A DNA stretch of 64,000 nt from Staphylococcus sp. ACRSN (GCF_022346615.1 NZ_JAKRNS010000009.1:58347-122346); one strand, 5' to 3'. Shown: positions 9,051 through 17,722, numbered from the stretch's first letter. The notes: generated by a model not told the origin, from the letters alone. Made by a program: numbers and translations.

Positions 9051-9506
9051 CTAAAATCCACCAACTTTAATATATTGATTACCAGGCAAATTTTCTAAAA
9101 ATGTCGGCCTATTTATAATAAGTTGATGCTCACTATTTTGATTTAATGTTTTTTGCATATCTGCAATCTCCGGTATATCCTGATAAAAATCGTCCTTATA
9201 AATATACGGAACCCTGATAAAAAAATAGTTAATATGATATTTAGAAAACGATTCTATCACTTCTGGACCTGAAATCACATGAAAAGCACTATTTACAGCA
9301 CCATTTGGTAAAATGATATTAAAATCTGTATATTTTGAAACATATTTAATAATGTCAGTTGAATAAGAAATAACTGTGATTTTTTTACCAGCTTTAAATA
9401 ATTGATCTATGATTTTAAAAGAAACGGGATGATTATCAAACGCAATTATTTCATTTTTATTAATACATTCAATAAGCTCGTTCAAATAGTTTTTCAAAGC
9501 ACTCAA
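9051..9506 (-). CDS. DeoR-type effector-sensing domain protein without a DNA-binding domain
   Basis: 151 aa when started at the TTG at 9506, which follows GGGGGA by seven bases. An ATG 21 codons upstream (9569) has no ribosome site and lies in promoter-like sequence. The order of elements matches the sugar-phosphate sensor domain of DeoR regulators: a strand and Asp ('EIIAFDNHPVSF'), then 'KKITVISYSTDIIKYV', then 'FNIILPNGAVN', then 'VISGPEVIESF' and a final strand. The usual N-terminal winged helix is missing; the upstream sequence does not encode one. It may be a stand-alone ligand sensor or enzyme relative. Function unknown. Confidence 0.55.
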   Translation of the reverse strand: MSALKNYLNELIECINKNEIIAFDNHPVSFKIIDQLFKAGKKITVISYSTDIIKYVSKYTDFNIILPNGAVNSAFHVISGPEVIESFSKYHINYFFIRVPYIYKDDFYQDIPEIADMQKTLNQNSEHQLIINRPTFLENLPGNQYIKVGGF

Positions 9507-9569
9507 GTAATAATCCCCCATATTAATTAATAAATTCACATATACACTATTATATCTATTTAAGTACAA

Positions 9570-9983
9570 TTATGTAAACTATACGATTACTAAAGACAGT
9601 TATAAATAAATACTATATTGCTTTGAAATAGCTGAATTAATACCATTATTTATATTGGTTTCGTAATTTAAGTTAAAAGAAACAATCAGAATGTATATTT
9701 ACTTTAAGAAATATCGCATAAATATAATTAGTTCACGTCTTTATTACAAAATCCATCATTAGTATTATTGGTTAAAATACTTAAAAAATATAAAATGACA
9801 TTCTTGTTATAAATTCTCCATTAAATTACAGTTTAAGTTAAGTTAAATTTATCAATTCCGTTGATAAACACATAATAATGAGAATATAATCAATATGTAG
9901 TTACAGTTTAAACAAACAGATTTGTACAAAGGTTCATAAAGGAGTAGAATAAACTGTAATATCAAATTTTTATAGAGATTAGG
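9570..9983. other. Gene-free AT-rich stretch with repeated 'acagttta' motifs
   Basis: No coding region is visible. The motif ttacagttta occurs at about 9825 and 9901, with its inverse aaactgtaa at about 9951, around the promoter at 9861-9890. This may be an operator arrangement for the downstream membrane gene; no known regulator motif is recognised. Confidence 0.35.
9861..9890 (+). promoter_or_regulatory. Promoter of the NERD-like gene
   Basis: TTGATA (9861-9866), an 18-bp spacer and TATAAT (9885-9890). The leader is about 95 bases long and contains a GGAG at about 9941 not connected to any long frame. Confidence 0.6.
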
Positions 9984-9992
9984 ATGATAATC

Positions 9993-10856
9993 ATGCTACT
10001 AACATTCATTTTATTAGTAATTGTTATTTTGCTCATTATTGTGATGATTATAAATCAAAGAAATATGCAACAAAAATTAGAATCTGAAAAGTATTCTAAA
10101 GAACAATTAGTTACTAAAATTAGTTTTGTTACACGCGAAAATACACAATTGAAAAATCAGATGCTGCATTTTGACGGAAACAACGATACTAACCATCATG
10201 GTTTACGTAAAGCAAAACAAAATTTAAATGATATTCTTGAACAGTATAAAACTTCAGGTGTTATTAATGCATTTGATATTATTGCAACAGGAAATCTTGC
10301 AGTTAAACATCCATTATTTGAATATGCAAGAGCATTTGATTATATTGTTATAACTGACAAAGGTGTTTTTAACATCAATGTAAAAAACTGGAAACAAAAA
10401 ACTTTTTACCACTTTGATGTAAATTCTGAAAACGAAGTTTCAAATAGTAACGAAACATCATTAAACCAAACAGTAGGTCGTTATATTGCACAACAATATC
10501 ACAGTCAATTTAATACGACACGTACAGGTTCGTATACTTTTATAGAACGCGTGAAAAATAATTCTGTAATTTATGATTTTTACAGTTATGATCCATTTGA
10601 ACAAACTGCAAAAAACACTAAAGAATTAGAAGCGGCTATTGCTGAAAAATCAAATCACAAAATCAGTAATATTGGTTTGGTTTACTTTACAGATGGTAGT
10701 GTAAATATTATTGACGGCCCAAATGTTCGTGAAGATTATACAGAAACGGTTTCTTCTAAGTCTTCATTAAAAGAAGTCATTGGTGATACATTAACAAATG
10801 CAAATGAATCCCTTTCAGAAGAACAATACAATAAATTAGTAGAAAGATTCCACTAA
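9993..10856 (+). CDS. Membrane-anchored NERD-like (nuclease-related) protein
   Basis: 287 aa from the ATG at 9993, eight bases after AGGA; an ATG at 9984 lies within that site. Residues 2-20 form an N-terminal membrane span, and 25-60 are Gln/Glu/Lys-rich and likely coiled. Residues 110-137 resemble a NERD domain: an Asp-Tyr strand ('FDYIVITDKG') followed by 'VFNINVKNWK'. In typical NERD proteins this reads (I/V)ExK; here Glu is replaced by Asn, so nuclease activity is doubtful. The C-terminal half is hydrophilic without known motifs. It ends at its own terminator and has its own promoter. Confidence 0.6.
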   Translation: MLLTFILLVIVILLIIVMIINQRNMQQKLESEKYSKEQLVTKISFVTRENTQLKNQMLHFDGNNDTNHHGLRKAKQNLNDILEQYKTSGVINAFDIIATGNLAVKHPLFEYARAFDYIVITDKGVFNINVKNWKQKTFYHFDVNSENEVSNSNETSLNQTVGRYIAQQYHSQFNTTRTGSYTFIERVKNNSVIYDFYSYDPFEQTAKNTKELEAAIAEKSNHKISNIGLVYFTDGSVNIIDGPNVREDYTETVSSKSSLKEVIGDTLTNANESLSEEQYNKLVERFH

Positions 10857-10870
10857 TTTAGCAATATTTT

Positions 10871-10914
10871 AGAGAGTTATGAACAAGTTTATAATGTTCA
10901 TAACTCTCTTTTTA
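10871..10914 (+). terminator. Terminator of the NERD-like gene
   Basis: The arms AGAGAGTTATGAAC and GTTCATAACTCTCT (14 bp, perfect) are followed by TTTTTAT. Confidence 0.85.
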
Positions 10915-10942
10915 TAAAAAAAGAACCAACATAAGTTGGTCC
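10915..10942 (-). terminator. Terminator of the thermonuclease gene
   Basis: On the minus strand GGACCAAC-loop-GTTGGTTC is followed by a run of Ts. Confidence 0.75.
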
Positions 10943-10961
10943 AAATTACTAATAACGTATA

Positions 10962-11492
10962 TTAACTCCAAATATTCAATTTATCATTTTTTGCTTCTTC
11001 TTCAGCTTTTTCAAAGTCAGTTCTATATTTACCGTTTGGAGCAAAATACTTTTCTCTCGCCAGCCCTTTTCTTACTAGTATTTCATTAAACATTGTTTTT
11101 TTGTCTAACCAAACGTATGCTAATTTTCTACCATATTGATCCTCAGCTTCCTTATCATATTCTAAATATACATCTTTATTTGATAACTCTTTCTTAGAAT
11201 AGTCTGAAGCTTCTTTACCATATGGTTGTACAGGTGTGTTCGGTTTAACTGTTTCAGGTGTATCAATACCAATTAGTCTTATTTTAATATTTTGTTCTTT
11301 ATTGTTACTACCAATTAAAGTATCCCCATCTACCACTCGATCAACATGAACTTTTTCAGTTTCACTAGGTCCTGAAGCACTTTTTGATCCACCATTTTGA
11401 AACGGTCCACTATGATTTATAAATTGAAAAAATAATACCCCGATAATTATTACGGCAGCTACTATACCTGTTAACGCTTTAGTTGATTTCAT
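10962..11492 (-). CDS. nuc2: Membrane-anchored thermonuclease (Nuc2-type)
   Basis: 176 aa. It belongs to the staphylococcal nuclease family, Ca2+-dependent enzymes that cut DNA and RNA. All active-site residues are visible: Asp55/Asp57 in 'VVDGDTLI', Arg72 and Asp77 in 'IRLIGIDTPE', Glu80, and Arg122 in 'YGRKLAYVW'. Residues 8-26 are hydrophobic with no obvious signal-peptidase site, so the protein is probably anchored with the nuclease outside, as for S. aureus Nuc2. The ectodomain differs at many positions from S. aureus Nuc2 as I recall it. It stands alone, with its own terminator. Confidence 0.85.
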   Translation of the reverse strand: MKSTKALTGIVAAVIIIGVLFFQFINHSGPFQNGGSKSASGPSETEKVHVDRVVDGDTLIGSNNKEQNIKIRLIGIDTPETVKPNTPVQPYGKEASDYSKKELSNKDVYLEYDKEAEDQYGRKLAYVWLDKKTMFNEILVRKGLAREKYFAPNGKYRTDFEKAEEEAKNDKLNIWS

Positions 11493-11650
11493 TGTTGCAC
11501 CTACTTCTTAGTCTTTATTCAAATCATCATATATAAATTATCCATTACAGTCAAGATGCGCTTTTAACATATGTTTAATATCCATCTATTTAGTGGTTTT
11601 TATCAAATCATAAATCAGGCTACAATACGTCTAACTTTCGTTAATTTAAT

Positions 11651-11679
11651 TTAACTCAAAGTATAATACGTGCTATAAT
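11651..11679 (+). promoter_or_regulatory. Promoter of the small membrane protein gene
   Basis: TTAACT (11651-11656), a 17-bp spacer and TATAAT (11674-11679). The leader is about 18 bases long. Confidence 0.65.
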
Positions 11680-11702
11680 GTGCATGTTAGGAGTGAACGT
11701 TT

Positions 11703-11897
11703 TTGAGTATATTCAAAGAAAATATGATTTCATCAATCACCATTATCATAGCGATAGTCATCGGTTTAATCTTGCAATTTCAATTCGATTTACCGCCAAT
11801 TGTATCAGTAGTTTTAGCTATTTTCATGGGAATCTTCGTTGGGTTTATTATCGTCATTATCCAAGGAATAGTCAATAAGCGAAACAAAAAGAAATAA
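11703..11897 (+). CDS. Small two-span membrane protein
   Basis: 64 aa. It starts at a TTG, nine bases after TAGGAG, and just downstream of a good promoter. Two hydrophobic segments (about residues 9-27 and 32-56) are joined by a short Pro-containing turn ('FDLPPI'), and the tail 'NKRNKKK' is strongly basic, so both ends are probably cytoplasmic. It resembles the short LapA-like or DUF2273-like membrane proteins of staphylococci in layout only. It has its own terminator at 11926. Confidence 0.65.
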   Translation: MSIFKENMISSITIIIAIVIGLILQFQFDLPPIVSVVLAIFMGIFVGFIIVIIQGIVNKRNKKK

Positions 11898-11925
11898 ATC
11901 CTTTTGAATTATTAACATAATTGGT

Positions 11926-11952
11926 CACGACAAACATGTCGTGCCTTTTTTA
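11926..11952 (+). terminator. Terminator of the small membrane protein gene
   Basis: CACGACA-loop-TGTCGTG is followed by CCTTTTTTAT. Confidence 0.85.
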
Positions 11953-12017
11953 TATCACTTTAATTTACATAATATTTTTATTGTATCTATATTTTTATAA
12001 GCTAATTCTGAACAAAA

Positions 12018-12044
12018 CCCAATTTTCACCCAATTTTCACCCAA
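12018..12044. repeat. Short tandem repeat of CCCAATTTTCA
   Basis: Two perfect 11-bp copies plus five bases of a third, in the intergenic region beyond glnA. Such short tandem units may vary in number between strains. Confidence 0.7.
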
Positions 12045-12076
12045 ACCATTAAAAAAATATAAATGTGTGCAAAAAA

Positions 12077-12114
12077 AGCAACCCAAATTATTCGTAAAGA
12101 ATAACTGGGTTGCT
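12077..12114 (-). terminator. Terminator of glnRA
   Basis: On the minus strand AGCAACCCA-loop-TGGGTTGCT is followed by a T run of seven. Confidence 0.85.
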
Positions 12115-12148
12115 TATATACCTAGTGTTATACCCCTTTGTCTAGCAC

Positions 12149-13489
12149 CTAGTATTGTTTAATATACTGTTCTCTTTCCCACTCAGAAACTTGTGTTCTG
12201 TAGTAGTCCCATTCAATAGATTTAGAGTTAATGAATTGGTTATAAATGTGATTACCTAATGCATCTTTAATAGGTTGATTTTCTTTCATTGCTTTAATTG
12301 CTGTATAAAGCGTTGAAGGTAAATCTTGGATACCTACAGCTTCACGTTCATCACGATTCATTTCGTAAATATTTTGGTTAACTGGTTCTGGTACTTCTAA
12401 TTTGTTTTCAATACCATCTAAACCAGCTTTTAAGATTGCTGCTAAAGCTAAGTATGGATTTGCTGCTGGGTCTACTGAACGTACCTCAACACGTGTAGAT
12501 AAACCACGAGAAGATGGTACACGGATTAATGGTGAACGGTTTTTACCACTCCATGCAATGTAACATGGTGCTTCATAACCTGGCACTAATCGTTTGTATG
12601 AGTTAACTAATGGGTTACATACGCCAGTAAATCCACGCGCATTTTTAAGAATACCTGCAACAAAGTGGAATGCGTCTTTTGTCATTTGCATATCACCATT
12701 TGGATCATAGAATGCATTTTCTTTACCTTTAAATAAAGATACGTTAAAGTGCATACCACTACCATTTACACCAAATAATGGTTTTGGCATGAATGTTGCA
12801 TGTAAGTTATGTTGGCGAGCAATTGTTTTAACAACAAGTTTGAATGTTTGGATATTATCACATGCTGTAATTGCATCTGCATATTTAAAGTCAATTTCGT
12901 GTTGACCTGGTGCAACTTCGTGGTGACTTGCTTCGATATCAAAGCCCATGTCTTCTAATTCTAATACGATATCACGGCGACAATTTTCACCTAAATCAGT
13001 AGGTGCAAGGTCGAAATATCCACCATCATCATTTAATTCTAATGTTGGTTCACCTTTTTCATCTAATTTGAATAGGAAAAACTCTGGTTCAGGTCCTAAG
13101 TTAATGTCAGTGAATCCTAAATCTTCCATGTCTTTTAATACACGTTTTAAGTTAGCACGTGGGTCACCTTCAAATGGTGTTCCGTCTGTTTTATATACAT
13201 CACAAATTAGTCGAGCTACTTTACCTTGACCTGCTGTCCATGGGAAAATTACCCAAGTATCTAAATCAGGATATAAGTACATATCAGATTCTTCAATACG
13301 TACGAAACCTTCGATTGATGATCCGTCAAACATCATCTCGTTATCTAATACTTTTTCTAATTGACTAACAGGTACTTCAACGTTTTTGATTACACCTAAA
13401 ATATCTGTGAATTGTAAACGTAAGTATCTTACATTTTCTTCCTTGGCAAACTTATGAATGTCTTCTTTAGTAAATGAACGTTTTGGCAT
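12149..13489 (-). CDS. glnA: Glutamine synthetase, type I
   Basis: 446 aa, the length of Gram-positive GSI-alpha enzymes. It makes glutamine from glutamate, ammonia and ATP. Signatures are '[10 protein letters not shown]' (substrate loop), 'GPEPEFFLF', '[11 protein letters not shown]', '[10 protein letters not shown]' and '[10 protein letters not shown]'. It lacks the adenylylation-site region of the beta type. It is downstream of glnR with a 21-bp gap, and feedback-inhibited enzyme of this class is known to control GlnR activity in Bacillus. Confidence 0.97.
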   Translation of the reverse strand: MPKRSFTKEDIHKFAKEENVRYLRLQFTDILGVIKNVEVPVSQLEKVLDNEMMFDGSSIEGFVRIEESDMYLYPDLDTWVIFPWTAGQGKVARLICDVYKTDGTPFEGDPRANLKRVLKDMEDLGFTDINLGPEPEFFLFKLDEKGEPTLELNDDGGYFDLAPTDLGENCRRDIVLELEDMGFDIEASHHEVAPGQHEIDFKYADAITACDNIQTFKLVVKTIARQHNLHATFMPKPLFGVNGSGMHFNVSLFKGKENAFYDPNGDMQMTKDAFHFVAGILKNARGFTGVCNPLVNSYKRLVPGYEAPCYIAWSGKNRSPLIRVPSSRGLSTRVEVRSVDPAANPYLALAAILKAGLDGIENKLEVPEPVNQNIYEMNRDEREAVGIQDLPSTLYTAIKAMKENQPIKDALGNHIYNQFINSKSIEWDYYRTQVSEWEREQYIKQY

Positions 13490-13510
13490 TGTTAATGTCC
13501 TCCAGTAAAA

Positions 13511-13879
13511 TTATTTGATAAAACGTGATAAATCGCCACGGTTTATCGGAATCGCTTCTCGTTGCGGTTTCTGTGTAGCATCAACTATCATTTGTTTTCT
13601 AGTTTCTTGTTCTTCATTAGAAAGGTGCGCTTGATCATCATGAATTATTTGTTTAATCCCTTTAATATTAAAACCTTTTTCTATCAGACTTTTAATTTCA
13701 AGTAATCGCTCCAAATCATTCAGTGAAAATAATCGCTTATTCCCTTCTGTCCGTTGTGGTTTAATCAGTTCATGTGTTTCATAATAGCGAATTTGTCTTG
13801 CGGTTAATTCACTCAACTTCGTAACAACACTCATAGAGAAGACAGGCATATTGCGTCGTAAAGTATCGTTTGACTTCAA
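13511..13879 (-). CDS. glnR: Nitrogen-control repressor GlnR
   Basis: 122 aa when started at the TTG at 13879, six bases after AGAGGTG. This length equals that of S. aureus GlnR as I recall it; an upstream ATG at 13975 would overlap the operator. It is a MerR-family winged helix ('LTARQIRYYETHELIKP' and 'KRLFSLNDLERLLEIK') with a C-terminal tail ('INRGDLSRFIK') that in Bacillus senses feedback-inhibited glutamine synthetase. It represses glnRA in nitrogen excess. A perfect GlnR operator lies at 13945-13961. Confidence 0.95.
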   Translation of the reverse strand: MKSNDTLRRNMPVFSMSVVTKLSELTARQIRYYETHELIKPQRTEGNKRLFSLNDLERLLEIKSLIEKGFNIKGIKQIIHDDQAHLSNEEQETRKQMIVDATQKPQREAIPINRGDLSRFIK

Positions 13880-13944
13880 TCCAATCACCTCTATTTTTGA
13901 ACTTGTTATTAATTTAGCACAATTATCAGACAAATTCAAAGGTA

Positions 13945-13961
13945 TGTTAGGTTTTCTAACA
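13945..13961. promoter_or_regulatory. GlnR operator
   Basis: TGTTAGGTTTTCTAACA matches the GlnR/TnrA consensus TGTNAN7TNACA at every fixed base. It lies 66 bases upstream of the glnR start codon, so the operon is autoregulated. Confidence 0.85.
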
Positions 13962-14021
13962 TGAAACGCTGACATGTTGATATGACTGGATTTACAGTTA
14001 ATATTTTATTAAAATCCAAAA

Positions 14022-14036
14022 ACTTTTCTGAATATT
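14022..14036. promoter_or_regulatory. Candidate CodY box upstream of glnR
   Basis: ACTTTTCTGAATATT matches 13 of 15 positions of the CodY consensus. It is about 60 bp upstream of the GlnR operator, in the gap between glnR and the terminator of the next gene. It could link glnRA to branched-chain amino-acid and GTP levels. Confidence 0.45.
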
Positions 14037-14069
14037 CTTTAAAAATTTTTAGATATTTTTTATAAAAAA

Positions 14070-14105
14070 ACGTTAAATCATTCCATTTTAGAAATCATTT
14101 AACGT
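14070..14105 (-). terminator. Terminator of the PLP-enzyme gene
   Basis: On the minus strand ACGTTAAAT-loop-ATTTAACGT is followed by TTTTTTT. Confidence 0.85.
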
Positions 14106-14123
14106 CATTTAAGATTATTCAAT

Positions 14124-15362
14124 TTAAATTAATTGATTGGCCTTCAAAGATTGTGCAGCACGTGTTACTGCTAATTTAACATGTTCATATGTTAAACCAC
14201 CTTGTACATACGCTTCATATGGTGGTCTAATTGGTCCATCTGCAGATAATTCGATTGAAGAACCTTGAATAAATGTCCCTGCTGCCATAATAACATCATC
14301 TTCATAACCTGGCATATATGCCGGTTCAGGACTAAAGTGGGCGTTAATTGGGGATGCATGCTGAATACTTTGACAAAACTGGATCATTTGTTCTTTACTA
14401 TCAAATTCAACAGTTTGAATTAAATCAGTTCTTGGCTCATGATATGCAGGTTTTGTACGCATATTTAACTTTTCTAGTAATAGGCTTGTAAATAATGCAC
14501 CTTTTAAGCTTTGGCTCACTACATGTGGCGCTAAAAAGAAACCTTGGTACATTTCTTGTAACGAGTATAATGAAGCGCCTGCTTCTTTACCAATACCCGG
14601 AGCTGTTAAACGATAGCCACAGCGTTCAATCAAATCTTTTCTACCAGCAATATAACCACCTATTTTCGCAAGACCACCGCCAGGATTTTTAATTAATGAT
14701 CCTGCAATTAAATCTGCCCCACATTCAATTGGTTCCTTTAACTCTACAAACTCACCATAACAATTATCAACAAATACAATGATATCAGGATGCTCAGCTT
14801 TAATTGCTGAAATAGCTCGTTCGATTGCGTCTAAATTGATTGAAGGTCTTTGGTCATACCCTTTAGAACGCTGTATTGCAATCACTTTAGTATTTGGCTT
14901 AATCGATTGCAACACAACATCAATATCAATTTCACTATTCACTAAATCTACTTTGCTATAACTCACTCCATGCTCTTTTAAACTTTCAATACCATTTCCA
15001 TTGATACCAATTACTTCAAGTAAAGTATCATATGGATTACCAGTAATGTAAAGTAACTCATCCCCATATTTCAACATACTTTGTAGTACAAGTGTAATTG
15101 CATGTGTACCAGAGATAATTTGTGGTCTAACTAATGCATCTTCAGCTTTAAAAGTTTGTGCATAAATTTCTTCTAAATGGTCTCTACCGATATCATCATA
15201 ACCATATCCAGTCGTTCCTTGTAAGTCACTCTCAGATGCTTTAACAGCATGAAATGCGTCTAATACTTTTTCCTGATTAAGGTAAGCTCTTTGTTCAATT
15301 TCTTTAAAATAAGGTAGAAGTACTGCTTCAACTTCATTCACGACTTGTTTGATTTCGTCCAT
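14124..15362 (-). CDS. PLP-dependent enzyme, methionine gamma-lyase/'aluminium resistance' family (YnbB-like)
   Basis: 412 aa, fold-type I PLP enzyme. The PLP lysine is in 'SLIKNPGGGLAKIGGY', and the conserved Asp is in 'IIVFVDNCYGEFVE'. The N-terminal 'GTTGYGYDDIGRD' and 'RPQIISGTHAI' are typical of this subgroup. The family is often labelled aluminium resistance or methionine gamma-lyase; no biological reaction is established for staphylococcal members. It lies downstream of hflX by 15 bases, in the same arrangement as in Bacillus (hflX/ynbA-ynbB-glnRA). It ends at a strong terminator, so it is not read into glnRA. Confidence 0.85.
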   Translation of the reverse strand: MDEIKQVVNEVEAVLLPYFKEIEQRAYLNQEKVLDAFHAVKASESDLQGTTGYGYDDIGRDHLEEIYAQTFKAEDALVRPQIISGTHAITLVLQSMLKYGDELLYITGNPYDTLLEVIGINGNGIESLKEHGVSYSKVDLVNSEIDIDVVLQSIKPNTKVIAIQRSKGYDQRPSINLDAIERAISAIKAEHPDIIVFVDNCYGEFVELKEPIECGADLIAGSLIKNPGGGLAKIGGYIAGRKDLIERCGYRLTAPGIGKEAGASLYSLQEMYQGFFLAPHVVSQSLKGALFTSLLLEKLNMRTKPAYHEPRTDLIQTVEFDSKEQMIQFCQSIQHASPINAHFSPEPAYMPGYEDDVIMAAGTFIQGSSIELSADGPIRPPYEAYVQGGLTYEHVKLAVTRAAQSLKANQLI

Positions 15363-15377
15363 GTATAATTACTTCCT

Positions 15378-16613
15378 TTATTCTTTTTTATAACCTTTAA
15401 CTTCATATTTGGCAGACGTTTCATTAAATTGTAATTCAGTAATCAACGTATGTTGTTTAAGAAAATACAAGCGATCCGCATTTGTACTGTCAACTTCTTC
15501 TTCATAATAATTTAATATATTTTTAATTTGCTCAAATAATAATTGTCTTACTTTACCAACATCCTCAGAAAATTGTGTTGATACATTAACTGAGGGTAAA
15601 TTAGTTGTTGGGATTACATCTTGATTAAGATCTCTCTTATTAAATATGATGGCTTGCGGAATGTGGTCCATATCTAAATCATTTATAATATGATTGACAG
15701 TATCCATTTGTCCCCGATATTCTGGATGGCTACTATCAACGACATGTAATAATAAATCGGCATCCTTTGCTTCTTCTAAAGTTGATTTAAAAGCAGCAAT
15801 TAATGTTGTAGGTAATTTTTGAATAAAACCAACTGTATCTGAAATGATTAAATTGAAACCCTCATTAATTTTAATTTGTCTTGTTTTTGGATCTAATGTA
15901 GCAAATAACAAATCTTTTTCGTACGTTGACTCATTAGCTAATTTGTTAAACCATGAAGACTTTCCTGCATTTGTATAGCCGACCAATGCCACTTGAAATA
16001 CAGCGTTTTGCTCACGCTTATTTCTGTATCTTTCACGATGTTCGACTACTGTATTAAGTTGATGTTTAATTTCATTCATACGAGTTCTAATATGACGTCT
16101 ATCCATTTCTAACTTTGTTTCACCAGGGCCTCTTGTCCCAATTCCGCCACCTAATCTGGATAAACTGCGCCCATGCCCTTGTAATCTTGGCATTAAATAA
16201 TCTAATTGAGCTAATTCTACTTGTAACTTACCTTCTTTACTACGCGCTCTTAAAGCAAATATCTCTAGTATCAATTGTGTACGGTCAATGATTTTGACAT
16301 TAAGTTGGCCGTTTAATGATTTTGATTGAGCGGTAGTTAACTCATCATTAGTCACAACAACATCTATATCATGAAATTCTACATATGCTTTAACTTCTTC
16401 CAATTTCCCTTTTCCAACATAGTATTTGTTATCAAAGTGCTGTTTATTTTGTGTGAACTGTGCTTTCACATCAAGTTGACATGTCTCGGATAATGATGCT
16501 AATTCCTCCATCGTTGACTCAAAATTAAATTCGTCTTCCGATTGAGCATGTACTCCAACTAACACTGCTGTTTCTAATTTTTTCGCCGTCTTGTGTAACG
16601 ATTGTTGTGACAT
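15378..16613 (-). CDS. hflX: Ribosome-associated GTPase HflX
   Basis: 411 aa from the ATG at 16613, six bases after AGAGGTG (an ATG three codons earlier overlaps that site). The N-terminal domain carries 'YYVGKGKLEEVK' and the glycine-rich linker 'SRLGGGIGTRGPGETKLE', both diagnostic. The G domain follows: G1 'GYTNAGKSS', G3 'SDTVGF', G4 'NKRD'. HflX splits stalled or hibernating 70S and 100S ribosomes; in S. aureus it is known to separate 100S particles after heat stress. The length is normal. Confidence 0.94.
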   Translation of the reverse strand: MSQQSLHKTAKKLETAVLVGVHAQSEDEFNFESTMEELASLSETCQLDVKAQFTQNKQHFDNKYYVGKGKLEEVKAYVEFHDIDVVVTNDELTTAQSKSLNGQLNVKIIDRTQLILEIFALRARSKEGKLQVELAQLDYLMPRLQGHGRSLSRLGGGIGTRGPGETKLEMDRRHIRTRMNEIKHQLNTVVEHRERYRNKREQNAVFQVALVGYTNAGKSSWFNKLANESTYEKDLLFATLDPKTRQIKINEGFNLIISDTVGFIQKLPTTLIAAFKSTLEEAKDADLLLHVVDSSHPEYRGQMDTVNHIINDLDMDHIPQAIIFNKRDLNQDVIPTTNLPSVNVSTQFSEDVGKVRQLLFEQIKNILNYYEEEVDSTNADRLYFLKQHTLITELQFNETSAKYEVKGYKKE

Positions 16614-16717
16614 ATCATACACCTCTTTTCAAAGTTTTCTTAGCTATTCTATCATAGAGTGTTTATAAAGACTATAGAGGCAAATTGTGTTAAATTAATA
16701 CCAAGAGGTGAATGAAT

Positions 16718-17191
16718 ATGACTATCTATGATATTGAAGTACAAAAACCTAATGGTGAATCATATAAATTGGAAGATTATAAAGGAACGGTAATGTTAAT
16801 CGTAAACACAGCTAGTGAATGTGGTTTCACGCCTCAATTTGAAGGTTTAGAAGCATTATACCAAAAATACAACGACCAACCTTTTGAAGTACTTGGTTTC
16901 CCATGTAATCAATTTGGTGGCCAAGAACCTGGAACTGGTGAAGAAGCTACTCAATTCTGTAAAATTAATTACGGCGTATCATTTCCAATGCATGAAAAAT
17001 TAGACGTTAAAGGTGAAAATCAACATCCACTATTTAAATATTTAACTTCTGAACAAAATGGCTTTTTAAATGAAAAAATCAAATGGAATTTCACTAAATT
17101 TCTAGTTGATAAAGAGGGTAACGTTGTTAAACGTTTTTCTCCACAAAAGAAACCTGATCAAATTGAAGCTGATATAGAAAAATTATTATAA
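16718..17191 (+). CDS. gpxA: Thiol peroxidase of the glutathione-peroxidase family (Cys type)
   Basis: 157 aa. The start is the ATG at 16718, seven bases after AGAGGTG; the ATG at 16712 is too close to that site. The peroxidatic residue is Cys (not selenocysteine) in '[13 protein letters not shown]'. Gln and Trp of the catalytic triad are in '[12 protein letters not shown]' and 'KWNFTKFLV'. Such bacterial enzymes usually use thioredoxin or bacilliredoxin-type donors rather than glutathione. The S. aureus homologue is called bsaA or gpxA. It is divergent from hflX. Confidence 0.9.
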   Translation: MTIYDIEVQKPNGESYKLEDYKGTVMLIVNTASECGFTPQFEGLEALYQKYNDQPFEVLGFPCNQFGGQEPGTGEEATQFCKINYGVSFPMHEKLDVKGENQHPLFKYLTSEQNGFLNEKIKWNFTKFLVDKEGNVVKRFSPQKKPDQIEADIEKLL

Positions 17192-17232
17192 GCTGTGATA
17201 ATTTTTTAGCAATTTATTCTTAAATACAAAAA

Positions 17233-17540
17233 GAGCCTGGGACATGAACATCTCTGACTAATGAATAAACGTCAATTTCTATTGAAATTATATAGAAATT
17301 GACGTTTTCTTTGTTTTTATAAAATTATACGAAAAGACCTTATTTTTTGAATAACAAACTATATATTGTACCGATTTTCTACCGTGCTGACGCCTAGGGA
17401 AATCGTATGAGTGAGAGACTATAGGCTCGAACCATACCCCATGCAAGCATGCACGGTCAAAATCGTAAGATTATAAATATAAAGAGGACAAATCCATAAG
17501 GATTTGTCCTCTTTTTTAAGATTGGGTATTTATGTCCCAG
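17233..17540. repeat. Intergenic repeat element (copy A, contiguous)
   Basis: About 308 bp bounded by CTGGGACAT and its inverse ATGTCCCAG. It holds two hairpins: CAATTTCTAT/ATAGAAATTG (about 17273-17303) and GAGGACAAAT/ATTTGTCCTC (17481-17513), the latter followed by Ts. Between them lie 'ttattttttgaataac', 'ctcgaaccatacccc' and 'cacggtcaaaatcgtaag', all shared with copy B at 421-500 and 2395-2585. There is no coding capacity. Elements opening with '(c)ctgggacata' are common between staphylococcal genes. It ends the gpx transcript. Confidence 0.75.
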
Positions 17541-17687
17541 ATGTTTTTTGTATTTATTTTTACATAAATGAATTTAATTATATCTATGAAATCAATTCTC
17601 ACTAAAAATTCAGTCGTTCTATTGTTAGAAATCCTTATTAAGTGAATTTGTAAATAGACAATGACTTATCTGTAATTTATCACAAAA
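17541..17687. other. Gene-free spacer between repeat and hfq terminator
   Basis: AT-rich, with no coding region or clear promoter visible. Confidence 0.5.
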
Positions 17688-17722
17688 AACTTGCTGACAA
17701 AGACAGGTTTTATCAGCAAGTT
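17688..17722 (-). terminator. Terminator downstream of hfq
   Basis: On the minus strand AACTTGCTGA-loop-TCAGCAAGTT is followed by TTTT. It is about 90 bases past the hfq stop, so the transcript has a 3' untranslated tail. Confidence 0.8.

Noticed and set aside
11678..11878. 66-codon frame starting at the ATG near 11678
   Set aside because: It overlaps the TTG-started membrane protein in another frame; the ribosome site and two-span pattern favour the latter.
12018..12044. Start of a CRISPR-like repeat array
   Set aside because: Only two 11-bp units without spacers; it is a simple tandem repeat.
16622..16717. PerR box between hflX and gpxA
   Set aside because: A TTATAAAGACTATAG-like stretch is present but matches the PerR consensus too poorly to claim.
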